Below, one piece after another: positions 18,175 to 26,600 of a DNA stretch of 53,132 bases (positions within the stretch are counted from its first letter, which is position 1; the number at the start of each line of letters is the position of its first letter). The notes below the pieces were generated by a model that saw only the letters and a program-made list of their open reading frames with translations, searched no databases and was not told where the DNA came from. The DNA is taken from positions 20,758 to 73,889 of the forward strand of contig JAHDGK010000023.1 of assembly GCA_020627685.1 (NCBI GenBank), read 5' to 3'. Made by a program: the position numbers and the translations under genes. The DNA is from Granulosicoccus sp. (GTDB taxonomy: Bacteria > Pseudomonadota > Gammaproteobacteria > Granulosicoccales > Granulosicoccaceae).

Positions 18175-19069
18175 AAAAAAACAGAGTACCGAACCAGCGG
18201 AAGGCTTTAGCCCCGATTGGCTTCGCTTACGAGAACCTGCAGATCACCAAGCACGCAGTGCATTGCTGACAGAGAAACTCGTGCTCTGGCGCGAGCGCTT
18301 TTCTGATTTCGGCGTGGTGGATCTCGGTTCTGGAACCGCTTCAAATTTTCGCTACCTGTGCCCCAAGCTGGGTATGAATCAAACATGGACACTCCTGGAC
18401 AATGACATCGGGCTTTTGTCTTGCATTGCAGAGCGTCTAGCGGAATGGGCTGTTGAAACTAATAGTCAGTTTGATCGTATCTCGCCCAACTCAGCAACAA
18501 TAAAGCACGCTAATTTCAGTGCACACCTAACCTGGCAATCATGTGATCTTGCAAAAGAACTCAATACAATTGATGTTGAGAACACGCATTTAATGACAGG
18601 CTCTGCGCTATTGGATCTAACGTCCGCCGCCTGGATGAGTCGACTTGCACACATTATCAATGCACAACAGTGTGCTTCTCTGTTCGTCTTGAGCTATAAC
18701 GGAAAACTACATTGGCAACCCGAGCTTCAATTCGATAAACAGATAACCGAACTACTCAATGCTCATCAGCTCACTGACAAAGGCTTCGGAAATGCACTAG
18801 GACCAAGCGCCTACGAGTATTTGATGAGTGAACTGACGAGTCATGCAATAGAGTCTGATCCAACAGACTGGATTCTCGATCAGGATTCACACGCTATACA
18901 AGAAGTATTGATCAGTGATTGGGCAGCAGCGGCAGCCGAGCAAAACCCCTTGAGGTCTAACGACATAAAGGAATGGTCACAACAACGGACCCACTACTTA
19001 GAGAAAGAACAATCAACGCTACGTGTAGGTCATGTAGATACTTTGAGCCTACCCGCGGATAACCTTTGA
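18167..19069 (+). CDS. Class I SAM-dependent methyltransferase
   Basis: 300 residues from the ATG at 18167, which overlaps the glycosyltransferase stop; an upstream extension to 18101 is unlikely. The SAM-binding motif I is VVDLGSGTASNFRYL, motif II is the acidic TLLDND and a later SALLDLTSAAW corresponds to motif IV. The target is unknown, but the placement after a PTPS-like protein and a glycosyltransferase suggests methylation of the same small molecule. The gene ends 1 base from the stop of the convergent RibD-like gene. Confidence 0.85.
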   Translation: MAEKKQSTEPAEGFSPDWLRLREPADHQARSALLTEKLVLWRERFSDFGVVDLGSGTASNFRYLCPKLGMNQTWTLLDNDIGLLSCIAERLAEWAVETNSQFDRISPNSATIKHANFSAHLTWQSCDLAKELNTIDVENTHLMTGSALLDLTSAAWMSRLAHIINAQQCASLFVLSYNGKLHWQPELQFDKQITELLNAHQLTDKGFGNALGPSAYEYLMSELTSHAIESDPTDWILDQDSHAIQEVLISDWAAAAAEQNPLRSNDIKEWSQQRTHYLEKEQSTLRVGHVDTLSLPADNL

Positions 19070-19070
19070 C

Positions 19071-20081
19071 TTAGAACAGTCTCTCTATAGCAGGTAGATC
19101 GTCCAAAGAGGCATCAAAGGATTTCCTTGACGCTATCCCTGACTCCGATGCATCAACGTCTCTTAAATCAAAGTTCCACAGCACATCCGCCCCCATACGG
19201 TACAAGGAATACGGAGGCCTCAGAGCTTCATTCATGGACATGACCGTAGGAAAGCGCACCGACGACCGTCCGGTACCGACAAATACAGGGGCAGCCGCTA
19301 GTTGAAAATAATCGAGACAGTTTTCTGTCAACATTCCAGACACGGTTAAACCGCCACCTTCCACAAAAATTCTACTGGCGCCCTTCTCTGCCAATGCTGA
19401 TAGAACATCACGCATTTGCATGCGCCCGTTCTTCAAAGGAAGGCAGATACGCGTGATATTTTCGTCAACCGAATCGCCCTGCTCCGCGTCGCTGCCTTGG
19501 ATTACCCACGTAGGTGCAGACTTATCCCGAAGCATTCCCGCATCCTCTGGCATGCGTGAAGAAGGATCCAGCACAACCCTAACCGGGTGTTCGCCGACAA
19601 CATCACGCGTTGTCAACTGAGGGTTATCCGCAACCACCGTTTCTACACCGACGATGACAGCGTGTGCCAATGCCCGCATGCAATGTAAGTGCTTTCGATT
19701 TTCTGGCCCGGTGACAAAAAAAGCATCACCCGTGTGCGTGGCTATCTGCGCATCCAAGCTCTGACCAATATGGCCGATTACCGTCGAATTATTCTTACCC
19801 GGGTTCAAGAACGGCAGGTAGAGATCCAACAGGGCTTGGGCATCGGAAGGCAGAGAAGTGCAGTCGCTCCAAACTCGCTCGTTATCAATTCGCAGCAGAC
19901 AGGCAGAATCGGTAATGTCACAAACCGCGACCTGTCCCTCGACCTCTTGACCGTGGGAGAGCCCGCAAGGAGATACCTTTTGAGTAGAATCGACGATATC
20001 CCGGGCAGCTAATAGTAACGACCAGGCTTCGTTGACCGTTAGTCCTCTTGATTGGGCAGTGGTTTGAGATTCTGATTCCAC
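19071..20081 (-). CDS. RibD C-terminal (DHFR-like) reductase domain protein
   Basis: 336 residues. Residues 100-320 match the RibD reductase domain, which in riboflavin synthesis reduces the ribose of the pyrimidine intermediate with NADPH: VIGHIGQSLDAQIAT, ENRKHLHCMRALAHAVIVGVETVVADNP, RVVLDPSSRMP and IFVEGGGLTVSG are clear. The first 100 residues are not a deaminase (no zinc motif H-A-E/PCxxxC) and are unrecognised. It is thus a stand-alone reductase, not a second ribD. GTG start at 20081. It is convergent with the methyltransferase and divergent from the CDP-alcohol gene across 110 bases, where a shared promoter should lie. Confidence 0.88.
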   Translation of the reverse strand: MESESQTTAQSRGLTVNEAWSLLLAARDIVDSTQKVSPCGLSHGQEVEGQVAVCDITDSACLLRIDNERVWSDCTSLPSDAQALLDLYLPFLNPGKNNSTVIGHIGQSLDAQIATHTGDAFFVTGPENRKHLHCMRALAHAVIVGVETVVADNPQLTTRDVVGEHPVRVVLDPSSRMPEDAGMLRDKSAPTWVIQGSDAEQGDSVDENITRICLPLKNGRMQMRDVLSALAEKGASRIFVEGGGLTVSGMLTENCLDYFQLAAAPVFVGTGRSSVRFPTVMSMNEALRPPYSLYRMGADVLWNFDLRDVDASESGIASRKSFDASLDDLPAIERLF

Positions 20082-20191
20082 AACTCAGGTAATTTAGTTC
20101 CAACAAAGAATGTTTACACAACAACAATAAACGAATTAGCGCCATAAAAGCACTATTCGAATTTCGCGCTGCTTCGGCTCAGGAATAGTCC

Positions 20192-20977
20192 GTGACAAAA
20201 TCCACTGATCTAGTACAAGAACAACTCAGCCCCTCGGATTATTCCCAATTACTCAAGGCGACTTATAAAACTCTGACCATAGTCACGGTCTGTGGCTTCG
20301 CACTTAGCAATATTATTTACGTGTACTTAGGGCTCGGTAGATCTTTTCCACTACTGGTGGGAGGGTGTTGGATAATTGCCGTTCTACTTATTTTACGTGG
20401 ACTGCCGGATCACAGACATTCTAAGTTCGGTACAGCGAACGCTGTGACATCGTTCAGAGCTGCCGGGGCTATTATTCTCACCGGCATACTTCCCATGTCT
20501 CGCACTATCAGCGAAACAAACACAACTCTATGGATTGTTTCCCTGTGCATCGCCGGACTTATTTGCCTTGATGGCGTCGACGGTTTTTTTGCCAGACGGG
20601 AAAAATTGAGCTCGAACTTCGGTGCCCGGTTTGATATGGAGACTGATGCTTTTCTGGCATTGATGATCACCCTACTAATCTGGGAAAGTGAACGAGCTGG
20701 AATCTGGGTGCTTGGCCTAGGGTTAATGCGCTATGCATTCGTATTCTGGAGCTGGTTCTCGCAGCCACTCAAAGCAACGCTCTTTCCATCAATGAGGCGC
20801 AAAGTCGTCTGTGTGATTCAACTGGTTGCTCTATGCCTGATGATCTCCCCACTACTGCACGGGAACGCTATCTTACTGATAGGTGTTAGCGCGCTTGTGT
20901 GCCTGAGCGCATCATTTCTCATTGATATCGTCTGGTTATACCGGCAGGCATCAATCGATTCAGCGGCGCGCAGCTAA
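20192..20977 (+). CDS. CDP-alcohol phosphatidyltransferase family protein
   Basis: 261 residues, six membrane segments. The full family motif D-G-x2-A-R-x8-G-x3-D-x3-D is present with D127, D130, G131, A134-R135, G144, D148 and D152, so the enzyme should be active. It moves a phospho-alcohol or phosphatidyl group between CDP-linked donor and a hydroxyl acceptor to make a phosphodiester lipid. Substrates are unknown; the usual pgsA, pssA and cls contexts are absent. GTG start with AGGA 8 bases upstream. Its stop overlaps the convergent flippase-like gene by 4 bases. Confidence 0.87.
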   Translation: MTKSTDLVQEQLSPSDYSQLLKATYKTLTIVTVCGFALSNIIYVYLGLGRSFPLLVGGCWIIAVLLILRGLPDHRHSKFGTANAVTSFRAAGAIILTGILPMSRTISETNTTLWIVSLCIAGLICLDGVDGFFARREKLSSNFGARFDMETDAFLALMITLLIWESERAGIWVLGLGLMRYAFVFWSWFSQPLKATLFPSMRRKVVCVIQLVALCLMISPLLHGNAILLIGVSALVCLSASFLIDIVWLYRQASIDSAARS

Positions 20978-21894
20978 GCTTGCTTTTTCATTAACAGGTA
21001 GAGAAGCGCACCAGGTATCACCGACACCATAGAGACAAGACCATACACAATACTTGACGCAATGCCTGCTTCTGCCGTTAAGCCGACCACAGGCCAAAGC
21101 GAGGCAGCTGCTAGTTCCCGAATCCCCCACCCTCCGACTGAGAGTGGTATGACCATACTCAACAACACCACCGGGACAACTGTGAACAAGGCAGCCAACG
21201 GTAAAGGTTCAGCAATGGACAGAGCGCAAATGGCAAAAACAACGACGTAACTTGCCACTATGGCAACGCTTAAAACGGACTGTAATAGCCACTGCCTGTC
21301 GACAAGCCAAACACGCTTAAGCGCGGGGCTTAGTTCTAGAATAAATCGCCTAACCGATAAAGAGAGCCGACCGAACAACGCGACTATCGCGGCAAGCATC
21401 ACGCACAACAGGAGGAAAATACCCAGCACTTGCGGCAAATGTTTAGGAACTGCTTGTTCGAACACCAGCGGCCATAGCAGCCAACCCACAAGAGTAACGA
21501 CAAAGAGGACCAATTGACCGGACATACGCTCTATGGTCACACTCATCATTGAAGATTGCCAACTACCACCTACGCGATTTCTATACACGCGAGCGGCATC
21601 ACCACCGACACCTCCGGGCAAGCTGAGATTGGCCAGGGTTGCTAGATAATATTCACTGATGGCACGCTGTAACCCCAATCTTTGATCGAGTCGATTGGCC
21701 GTGATGCACCACCGGATGGCAGATAACAACACCTGAACCTGCACAACTATAAAGGCCAGAGCCAACCAGCGCGGGTCCGTGCCTTTAAGTATCTTCCACG
21801 TTTGCTGGATATCAACTAGCCAAACAATAAGAAATACAATTAGGATGACCAAAGACCACCGTAAGTATCTTGACTGAGTCAGCACATTGTTCAA
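20974..21894 (-). CDS. LPG synthase/AglD-type membrane protein (UPF0104)
   Basis: 306 residues, about eight membrane segments. The family hallmark SLPGGVGGDAARVYR (91-105) and the later PLSVGGWGIRE are present; these occur in MprF transmembrane domains and AglD/YbhN-type proteins that move or modify lipid headgroups. It lacks the soluble synthase domain of MprF, so a flippase-like role is more likely. The start is TTG at 21894 or GTG at 21885; neither has a good ribosome site. Its 5' end overlaps the divergent LtaS-like gene. Confidence 0.85.
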   Translation of the reverse strand: MNNVLTQSRYLRWSLVILIVFLIVWLVDIQQTWKILKGTDPRWLALAFIVVQVQVLLSAIRWCITANRLDQRLGLQRAISEYYLATLANLSLPGGVGGDAARVYRNRVGGSWQSSMMSVTIERMSGQLVLFVVTLVGWLLWPLVFEQAVPKHLPQVLGIFLLLCVMLAAIVALFGRLSLSVRRFILELSPALKRVWLVDRQWLLQSVLSVAIVASYVVVFAICALSIAEPLPLAALFTVVPVVLLSMVIPLSVGGWGIRELAAASLWPVVGLTAEAGIASSIVYGLVSMVSVIPGALLYLLMKKQA

Positions 21895-23479
21895 CAGGGA
21901 CTACCCAATTTCATCGACTCATGTTCTCACAATACTGTGTGTGGTACTGGTGAGTGTTGCGGTTCCAAACCATCCATCCTATCTGAGTATTACGACACCC
22001 TGGCGGCTTCCTATTGAGTTCCCACTCATTGTGGTGACCACACTATTTTGGACAAACACCAAGCAAGCTGCGTTACGGTGGCTGATATCGATTGGAATCA
22101 CAAGCCTTATAGTGCTTCGTCTTCTCGATTTCGGTTTTTACCTCGCATTCGATAGGGCGTTTAACTTCCTACGGGACGGGCACTTAATCGTGTCAGCCAT
22201 AAACCTACTGCAAACAGGCTTTGGTCAATTGACCGCGATGCTCGTCATTATCATCGTCATCGTGCTTACCATAGCTGTCGCATGGATACTTTCCTATTGC
22301 TTGCATGAATTGAGCATGCTTGGGCGCCTCAAACCAAAGGCGCGTTCTACTATCACAGTGGCCATGCTGCTACTGACACTCGCCACAATAGTCGCTGAGC
22401 AATTACTCCCAGAACGGATAGTGCTTCATTCGGCGGTCTTAGAACAACTCAACAGTAAAGTCGAAGCGTCTAAAATTTCACAACAGCGAAGTGCGCGTGT
22501 GCATCAAGCTGTCACACACACGAGTCTTGCTAGCAAAACAGAACCTGAATTTAGCGCCCTCAGGAACCATGATGTTGTGATCATCTTCGTCGAATCCTAC
22601 GGACGAAGCTTCCTATCCAACTCAGCATTCAGCTCCGTTGCATCGGATACCCTGCAAACCTTTGCCGATACGCTTAAAAATTCCCAGGCACACATAAAAA
22701 GTTCCTGGCTCAAAGCACCGGTAAGCGGCGGTCAGAGCTGGTTGTCACATGCAACGTTACACGCAGGGCTAACCATCGAAAAACAAGCGGACTACGAACT
22801 ACTGGTAGCGTCCAAACATTTGTCTCTGGCAACAATTTTCGAACGATCAGGCTGGTCGAGTATGGGCATGGTTCCCGGCATTCAATTTCATTGGCCAGAG
22901 GGTGAATGGTACGGTTTCGACCGACTCTATACTCACGATGATTTTAACTATGGAGGTAAGCGGTTTGGTTACATCACAATGCCAGATCAATTCACCCTTG
23001 CGCATCTCAACGAGCAAGTACAACCTTCTGACGTTTCGGTAATGGCGACTATCGCACTGTTGAGCTCTCACGCACCCTGGAATGTATTACCAAAGAAGCT
23101 ACCGTGGTCGCAAATCGAAGACGGTAGTGTTTACAACGGTACAAATCGCGAAGAGCGAGGCACTTCTATTTTTAACCTCAGCGGCTTGAAACACTACTAC
23201 GCACGATCTATTCAATACACACTGCAGGTGGTTGGTGAATTCATAGATAACTATGAGCGTGATGCCTTGTTTATTGTTTTAGGGGACCATCAACCTGCGG
23301 CTATCATTGGTGGGTTGGGGAATTCTATGGACGTGCCCATACACTTGATATCTAAGAACCCGCAGTTGATAACACCACTACCCGAGACGATATGGTCAGC
23401 AGGTGTAGTACCCGCTGAGAGAATTCCGCCAACGGATATGGCGGAATTTAGCACTATGTTGATATCCCTTTACCGATAG
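21887..23479 (+). CDS. LtaS/EptA-like alkaline-phosphatase-superfamily membrane enzyme
   Basis: 530 residues. Membrane segments lie near 12-28, 43-58, 66-88, 115-138 and 155-172, followed by a periplasmic sulfatase-fold domain. Metal-binding motifs are IIFVESYGR (233-240, E236), a GGQSWLSHATL stretch (281-291) that should carry the nucleophile serine or threonine, SSHAPW (393-398) and GDHQP (466-470). This is the layout of lipoteichoic-acid synthase and phosphoethanolamine transferases, which move phospho-alcohol groups from a phospholipid to an envelope acceptor. The TTG start at 21887 is needed to keep the first membrane segment. Last gene of the cluster; it ends 6 bases from yceI. Confidence 0.85.
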   Translation: MFNRDYPISSTHVLTILCVVLVSVAVPNHPSYLSITTPWRLPIEFPLIVVTTLFWTNTKQAALRWLISIGITSLIVLRLLDFGFYLAFDRAFNFLRDGHLIVSAINLLQTGFGQLTAMLVIIIVIVLTIAVAWILSYCLHELSMLGRLKPKARSTITVAMLLLTLATIVAEQLLPERIVLHSAVLEQLNSKVEASKISQQRSARVHQAVTHTSLASKTEPEFSALRNHDVVIIFVESYGRSFLSNSAFSSVASDTLQTFADTLKNSQAHIKSSWLKAPVSGGQSWLSHATLHAGLTIEKQADYELLVASKHLSLATIFERSGWSSMGMVPGIQFHWPEGEWYGFDRLYTHDDFNYGGKRFGYITMPDQFTLAHLNEQVQPSDVSVMATIALLSSHAPWNVLPKKLPWSQIEDGSVYNGTNREERGTSIFNLSGLKHYYARSIQYTLQVVGEFIDNYERDALFIVLGDHQPAAIIGGLGNSMDVPIHLISKNPQLITPLPETIWSAGVVPAERIPPTDMAEFSTMLISLYR

Positions 23480-23485
23480 TTAAAA

Positions 23486-24070
23486 CTACTTTGCTTTATT
23501 GGCTTCAGTCTCAATAATTAGATCAATCTTATCTCCGACCAATCCATTAGCCACGCCGTAATCCATACCGTAGTCACTTCGTAGCAAAGATCCACGAGCC
23601 GATATGCCTAAGGTCAGCTTTTTATGCCCGAACGGGTAATTATCAGACTTGTTCAAGGTGGCCTGTAAAGTCAAAGGTTGAGTTTCGCCCAACAATGTCA
23701 GTTGCCCGGTTATGTCGACCATACCCTTATCATTCAGCGTTGCACTTGAAGCTGTGAACACCATTTCAGGATATTTTTTTACATCCAGAAAGTCACTTTT
23801 CCTCAGATGTTTATCGCGCGCCTTATTGTCTGACTGTACAGATTTTGTCTCAACCGTTATGGAGACATCACTGACCACACCGGATTCTGCGTCGTAGTTA
23901 AACGATCCAGACACGCTGGAAAAATACCCTAGGGTTTTTGCAAACCCCACGTGATCCACTAAAAAAGCGACGGTGGTATGCGATTTATCAAGTGTGAAAC
24001 GCTCACTGGCGGCATACACGGGCGAGGCCAGCATTAAGACACAAACCAATGCAATTAATTTTTTTAACAT
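23486..24070 (-). CDS. YceI-family periplasmic lipid-binding protein
   Basis: 194 residues with a Sec signal peptide (1-20, cleavage after ASPVYA). The mature domain is a lipocalin-like YceI barrel, with FTLDKSHTTVAFLVDHVGFA, KHLRKSDFLDVKKYPEMVF and LTLLGETQPLTL. Family members bind polyisoprenoids or other amphiphiles in the periplasm. A 126-base gap separates it from pdxJ upstream on the same strand; the gap holds a nested inverted repeat (24130-24170). Confidence 0.93.
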   Translation of the reverse strand: MLKKLIALVCVLMLASPVYAASERFTLDKSHTTVAFLVDHVGFAKTLGYFSSVSGSFNYDAESGVVSDVSITVETKSVQSDNKARDKHLRKSDFLDVKKYPEMVFTASSATLNDKGMVDITGQLTLLGETQPLTLQATLNKSDNYPFGHKKLTLGISARGSLLRSDYGMDYGVANGLVGDKIDLIIETEANKAK

Positions 24071-24129
24071 GACGGCTCCTTAGGTGGACATTGCTAAAAC
24101 CAACACCTTAGAAGGCAATCATAAACCTT

Positions 24130-24170
24130 GGTGCCGCGTTTTCATAATCGCTATGATTACCACGGGCACC
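24130..24170. repeat. Nested inverted repeat between pdxJ and yceI
   Basis: Outer arms GGTGCC (24130-24135) and GGCACC (24165-24170) enclose inner arms TCATA (24142-24146) and TATGA (24152-24156). It begins 27 bases after the pdxJ stop in the direction of transcription. No run of T follows, so it is not a classic terminator; it could stabilise the 3' end of the soe-pdxJ transcript or be an operator for yceI. Confidence 0.4.
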
Positions 24171-24196
24171 ATAGGTTCCCTTTTAGCGTTTGGTGG

Positions 24197-24937
24197 CTAG
24201 GACCCGCAGGCGGCCAGAAAACGCTTCACGGTCGCTGCCATGCCATATTCCACAGCATCTGCAGTCAAGCCATGCCCGATGGAGACCTCTGCTAATTCAG
24301 GTATACGCTCGATCAGTGGAGGCAAATTGGCTACCGTTAGGTCATGACCTGCGTTTACTGCCATACCCATGGCCAAGGCCGCATCAGCAGTGGCACCCAA
24401 TAATTCCACTTCTTCGCGCATGGCGGTCGGGTTGTCGTAGGTACCACCGTATGGACCTGTGTATAGCTCAATACGATCGCAGCCCGTCTCACTCGCCCAT
24501 TTGATTTGTTCAGCATCTGCATCAGCGAACAGGGAAACTCTCATACCGGCTTGTTTCAGGCGATCGACAACCGGAGCCAGCATATTGTGATGAGAACGAA
24601 AATCCCAACCATGATCAGATGTCGCCTGCGCCGGATCGTCCGGTACCAACGTGACCTGCTCAGGTCTGTTTTTTTCGACCAAAGCCAGAAAATCTTCCGT
24701 GGGATAGCCCTCGACATTGAACTCGCAATTCGGGAACTCCTCGTCGATCAAGGCACGCAGCTCGGCAACATCGGTAAAGCGGGTGTGTCGCTGATCAGGA
24801 CGAGGGTGCACGGTTAGACCGTGCGCCCCGTTGCTCAGCGCTATTCGTCCAATTCCTGTCACGCTCGGCCACGGCAGGTCACGCCGGTTTCGCAGCTGAG
24901 CTATTGCATTGAGATTGACAGAAAGTTGGGTGGCCAT
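24197..24937 (-). CDS. pdxJ: Pyridoxine 5'-phosphate synthase
   Basis: 246 residues, TIM barrel that condenses 3-amino-2-oxopropyl phosphate with deoxyxylulose 5-phosphate to pyridoxine 5'-phosphate, the last ring-closing step of DXP-dependent vitamin B6 synthesis. Signature strings are [59 protein letters not shown] and the terminal [11 protein letters not shown]. It starts 5 bases after the end of soeC, so it appears to be read as the fourth gene of the sulfite dehydrogenase operon rather than with recO/acpS as is common in gammaproteobacteria. Confidence 0.96.
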   Translation of the reverse strand: MATQLSVNLNAIAQLRNRRDLPWPSVTGIGRIALSNGAHGLTVHPRPDQRHTRFTDVAELRALIDEEFPNCEFNVEGYPTEDFLALVEKNRPEQVTLVPDDPAQATSDHGWDFRSHHNMLAPVVDRLKQAGMRVSLFADADAEQIKWASETGCDRIELYTGPYGGTYDNPTAMREEVELLGATADAALAMGMAVNAGHDLTVANLPPLIERIPELAEVSIGHGLTADAVEYGMAATVKRFLAACGS

Positions 24938-24942
24938 TTTTC

Positions 24943-25875
24943 TTAGGTTCGTTGGAATCCGTGATACAGATTAACAACATGTCGCGCTTCCGCAAAGAAC
25001 AACCAGCGCTCAACAAAAACGCCGGCATAAGCACTCAGTGCAGCCAGCAGCAACGTTGAGCTGCCTACTTCACCAAAAACTCCACTGATGAGTAGCAATG
25101 GAAGCAGCGCCATAAGAATCATGCTGATGGTTCGTAGCCAGATCAACTTAACTTTATCTACCTGATATCCGAACTCTTTATTGTGGAATGTATCGCTGCT
25201 GTTCCCCACGTCTAGAAGACGAACCGTGGCGCGTGTAAAACCAAGAGCCGTGTTTATAGTAGGCCCGGCAGGCTGTCCTATCCAATAAAAATAAACAATC
25301 TTTGCCAGAGCAGCCAACACAACCACACCCAGAGCCACACTCATCAGTGTCGCTGTGGATAGCCCCTGAGAAGCCAGCATAAAGCCAAGAATCAATGCAC
25401 CCAACAGTAGGCCCAGTAGAACGAAATTCACCGGAGTTAGTGCTGTGTGCCACTGACGGATGGTTTTCAAAGACGCGTAAATCATGCCCGTACAAATCAA
25501 TATAACGATGCATAAAAACGCGGTGAGTAACCCGAGAAAGTTTGTGGTTGTCGTGTTCCCCATAAAGAAATCACAGGCAAGCCAAATGAGACAAACCGGG
25601 TAGAACAAAACAGCGAATACTGCTTCACGGGACAACCAAGACGTACGGAAACGTACGAATGATCGCCAGGCGTTTTTGGGATTGGCTAGGTGAAAAGTGG
25701 AAGACAATAGACCAGCTGTCACCAATACCAGACCCACAACTCCCATGAGCGTAACCTGATCCGGGCTTGCGTCGGGCGTAAGGCCCGTTAATCGGCTGAT
25801 GCCTAACAGAAACAGCACACCATAGCCTGCTCCCGCAGTGACTGTAAAAAATATAACAGATAGAGCCGGATGCAT
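24943..25875 (-). CDS. soeC: Sulfite dehydrogenase-type membrane anchor (DmsC/SoeC family)
   Basis: 310 residues with about eight membrane segments, DmsC-like anchor that passes electrons between the Fe-S subunit and the quinone pool. Conserved strings include [27 protein letters not shown] near the N-terminal third. Its ATG shares one base with the TAA of soeB, indicating coupled translation. The specific name depends on the identity of the catalytic subunit; a general DmsC label is safe. Confidence 0.75.
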   Translation of the reverse strand: MHPALSVIFFTVTAGAGYGVLFLLGISRLTGLTPDASPDQVTLMGVVGLVLVTAGLLSSTFHLANPKNAWRSFVRFRTSWLSREAVFAVLFYPVCLIWLACDFFMGNTTTTNFLGLLTAFLCIVILICTGMIYASLKTIRQWHTALTPVNFVLLGLLLGALILGFMLASQGLSTATLMSVALGVVVLAALAKIVYFYWIGQPAGPTINTALGFTRATVRLLDVGNSSDTFHNKEFGYQVDKVKLIWLRTISMILMALLPLLLISGVFGEVGSSTLLLAALSAYAGVFVERWLFFAEARHVVNLYHGFQRT

Positions 25876-26600
25876 TAGCGTGCCCCCTTACCAAAATCAT
25901 TAAAAGCATCTTTCTGACGCTTCATCCACTTACCGATTAACGATTGACCTGATGCAGCTTCTTTCTTCTCAACCGTAGGCGCTTTAGGGCGCTGTCGAGG
26001 AGGTAGGTACTTGTTCACCGGGTTGTAGCCGACTTCCGGCATCATGGAGTATCCACTTCGCTCTCTAACCATCGTACTGACTTCAGAATTTGGATCGTCG
26101 AAATCACCGAAGAAGCGCGCATTTGTCGGGCAGGTCATAACGCAAGCAGGTTGTCTTTCTTCTTTGGGTAAAGCTTCGTCGTAAATTCGATCAACACACA
26201 GCGTGCACTTTTTCATGACACCGGCATCTTCGTCGAGTTCACGCGCACCGTAAGGACAAGCCCACGCACATAAATTACAACCCATGCACTTAGATTGATC
26301 GACCAGAACGATACCGTCCTCCTCTCGCTTATAGGAGGCACCGGTCGGACAAACTGTCACACACGCTGCGTCATCACAATGCATGCAAGACATTGGGGTA
26401 TTTACAGTTTTGTTGTTTGGATACTCATCCACTTCAAAGGAGCGAATACGATTGAACCAAACGCCCGAGGGATTTTCGCCATACGGGTCATAGTCGGTGA
26501 GCGGCCCCGTTGTGCCGGAAGTATTCCACTGCTTACAAGCCACTGCGCATGCATGACATCCAACGCAAGTATCAAGATCTATAACGAGTCCGAGTTTCAT
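25875..26600 (-). CDS. soeB: Four-cluster [4Fe-4S] electron-transfer subunit (DmsB/SoeB family)
   Basis: 241 residues with 16 cysteines in four groups: C12/C15/C18/C22, C72/C75/C80/C84, C105/C108/C111/C115 and C132/C135/C153/C157, which bind four [4Fe-4S] clusters. It wires the molybdenum subunit to the membrane anchor. A basic C-terminal tail of about 60 residues follows the last cluster. The start overlaps the stop of soeA by 4 bases. No signal sequence, so it sits on the cytoplasmic side. Confidence 0.82.
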   Translation of the reverse strand: MKLGLVIDLDTCVGCHACAVACKQWNTSGTTGPLTDYDPYGENPSGVWFNRIRSFEVDEYPNNKTVNTPMSCMHCDDAACVTVCPTGASYKREEDGIVLVDQSKCMGCNLCAWACPYGARELDEDAGVMKKCTLCVDRIYDEALPKEERQPACVMTCPTNARFFGDFDDPNSEVSTMVRERSGYSMMPEVGYNPVNKYLPPRQRPKAPTVEKKEAASGQSLIGKWMKRQKDAFNDFGKGAR

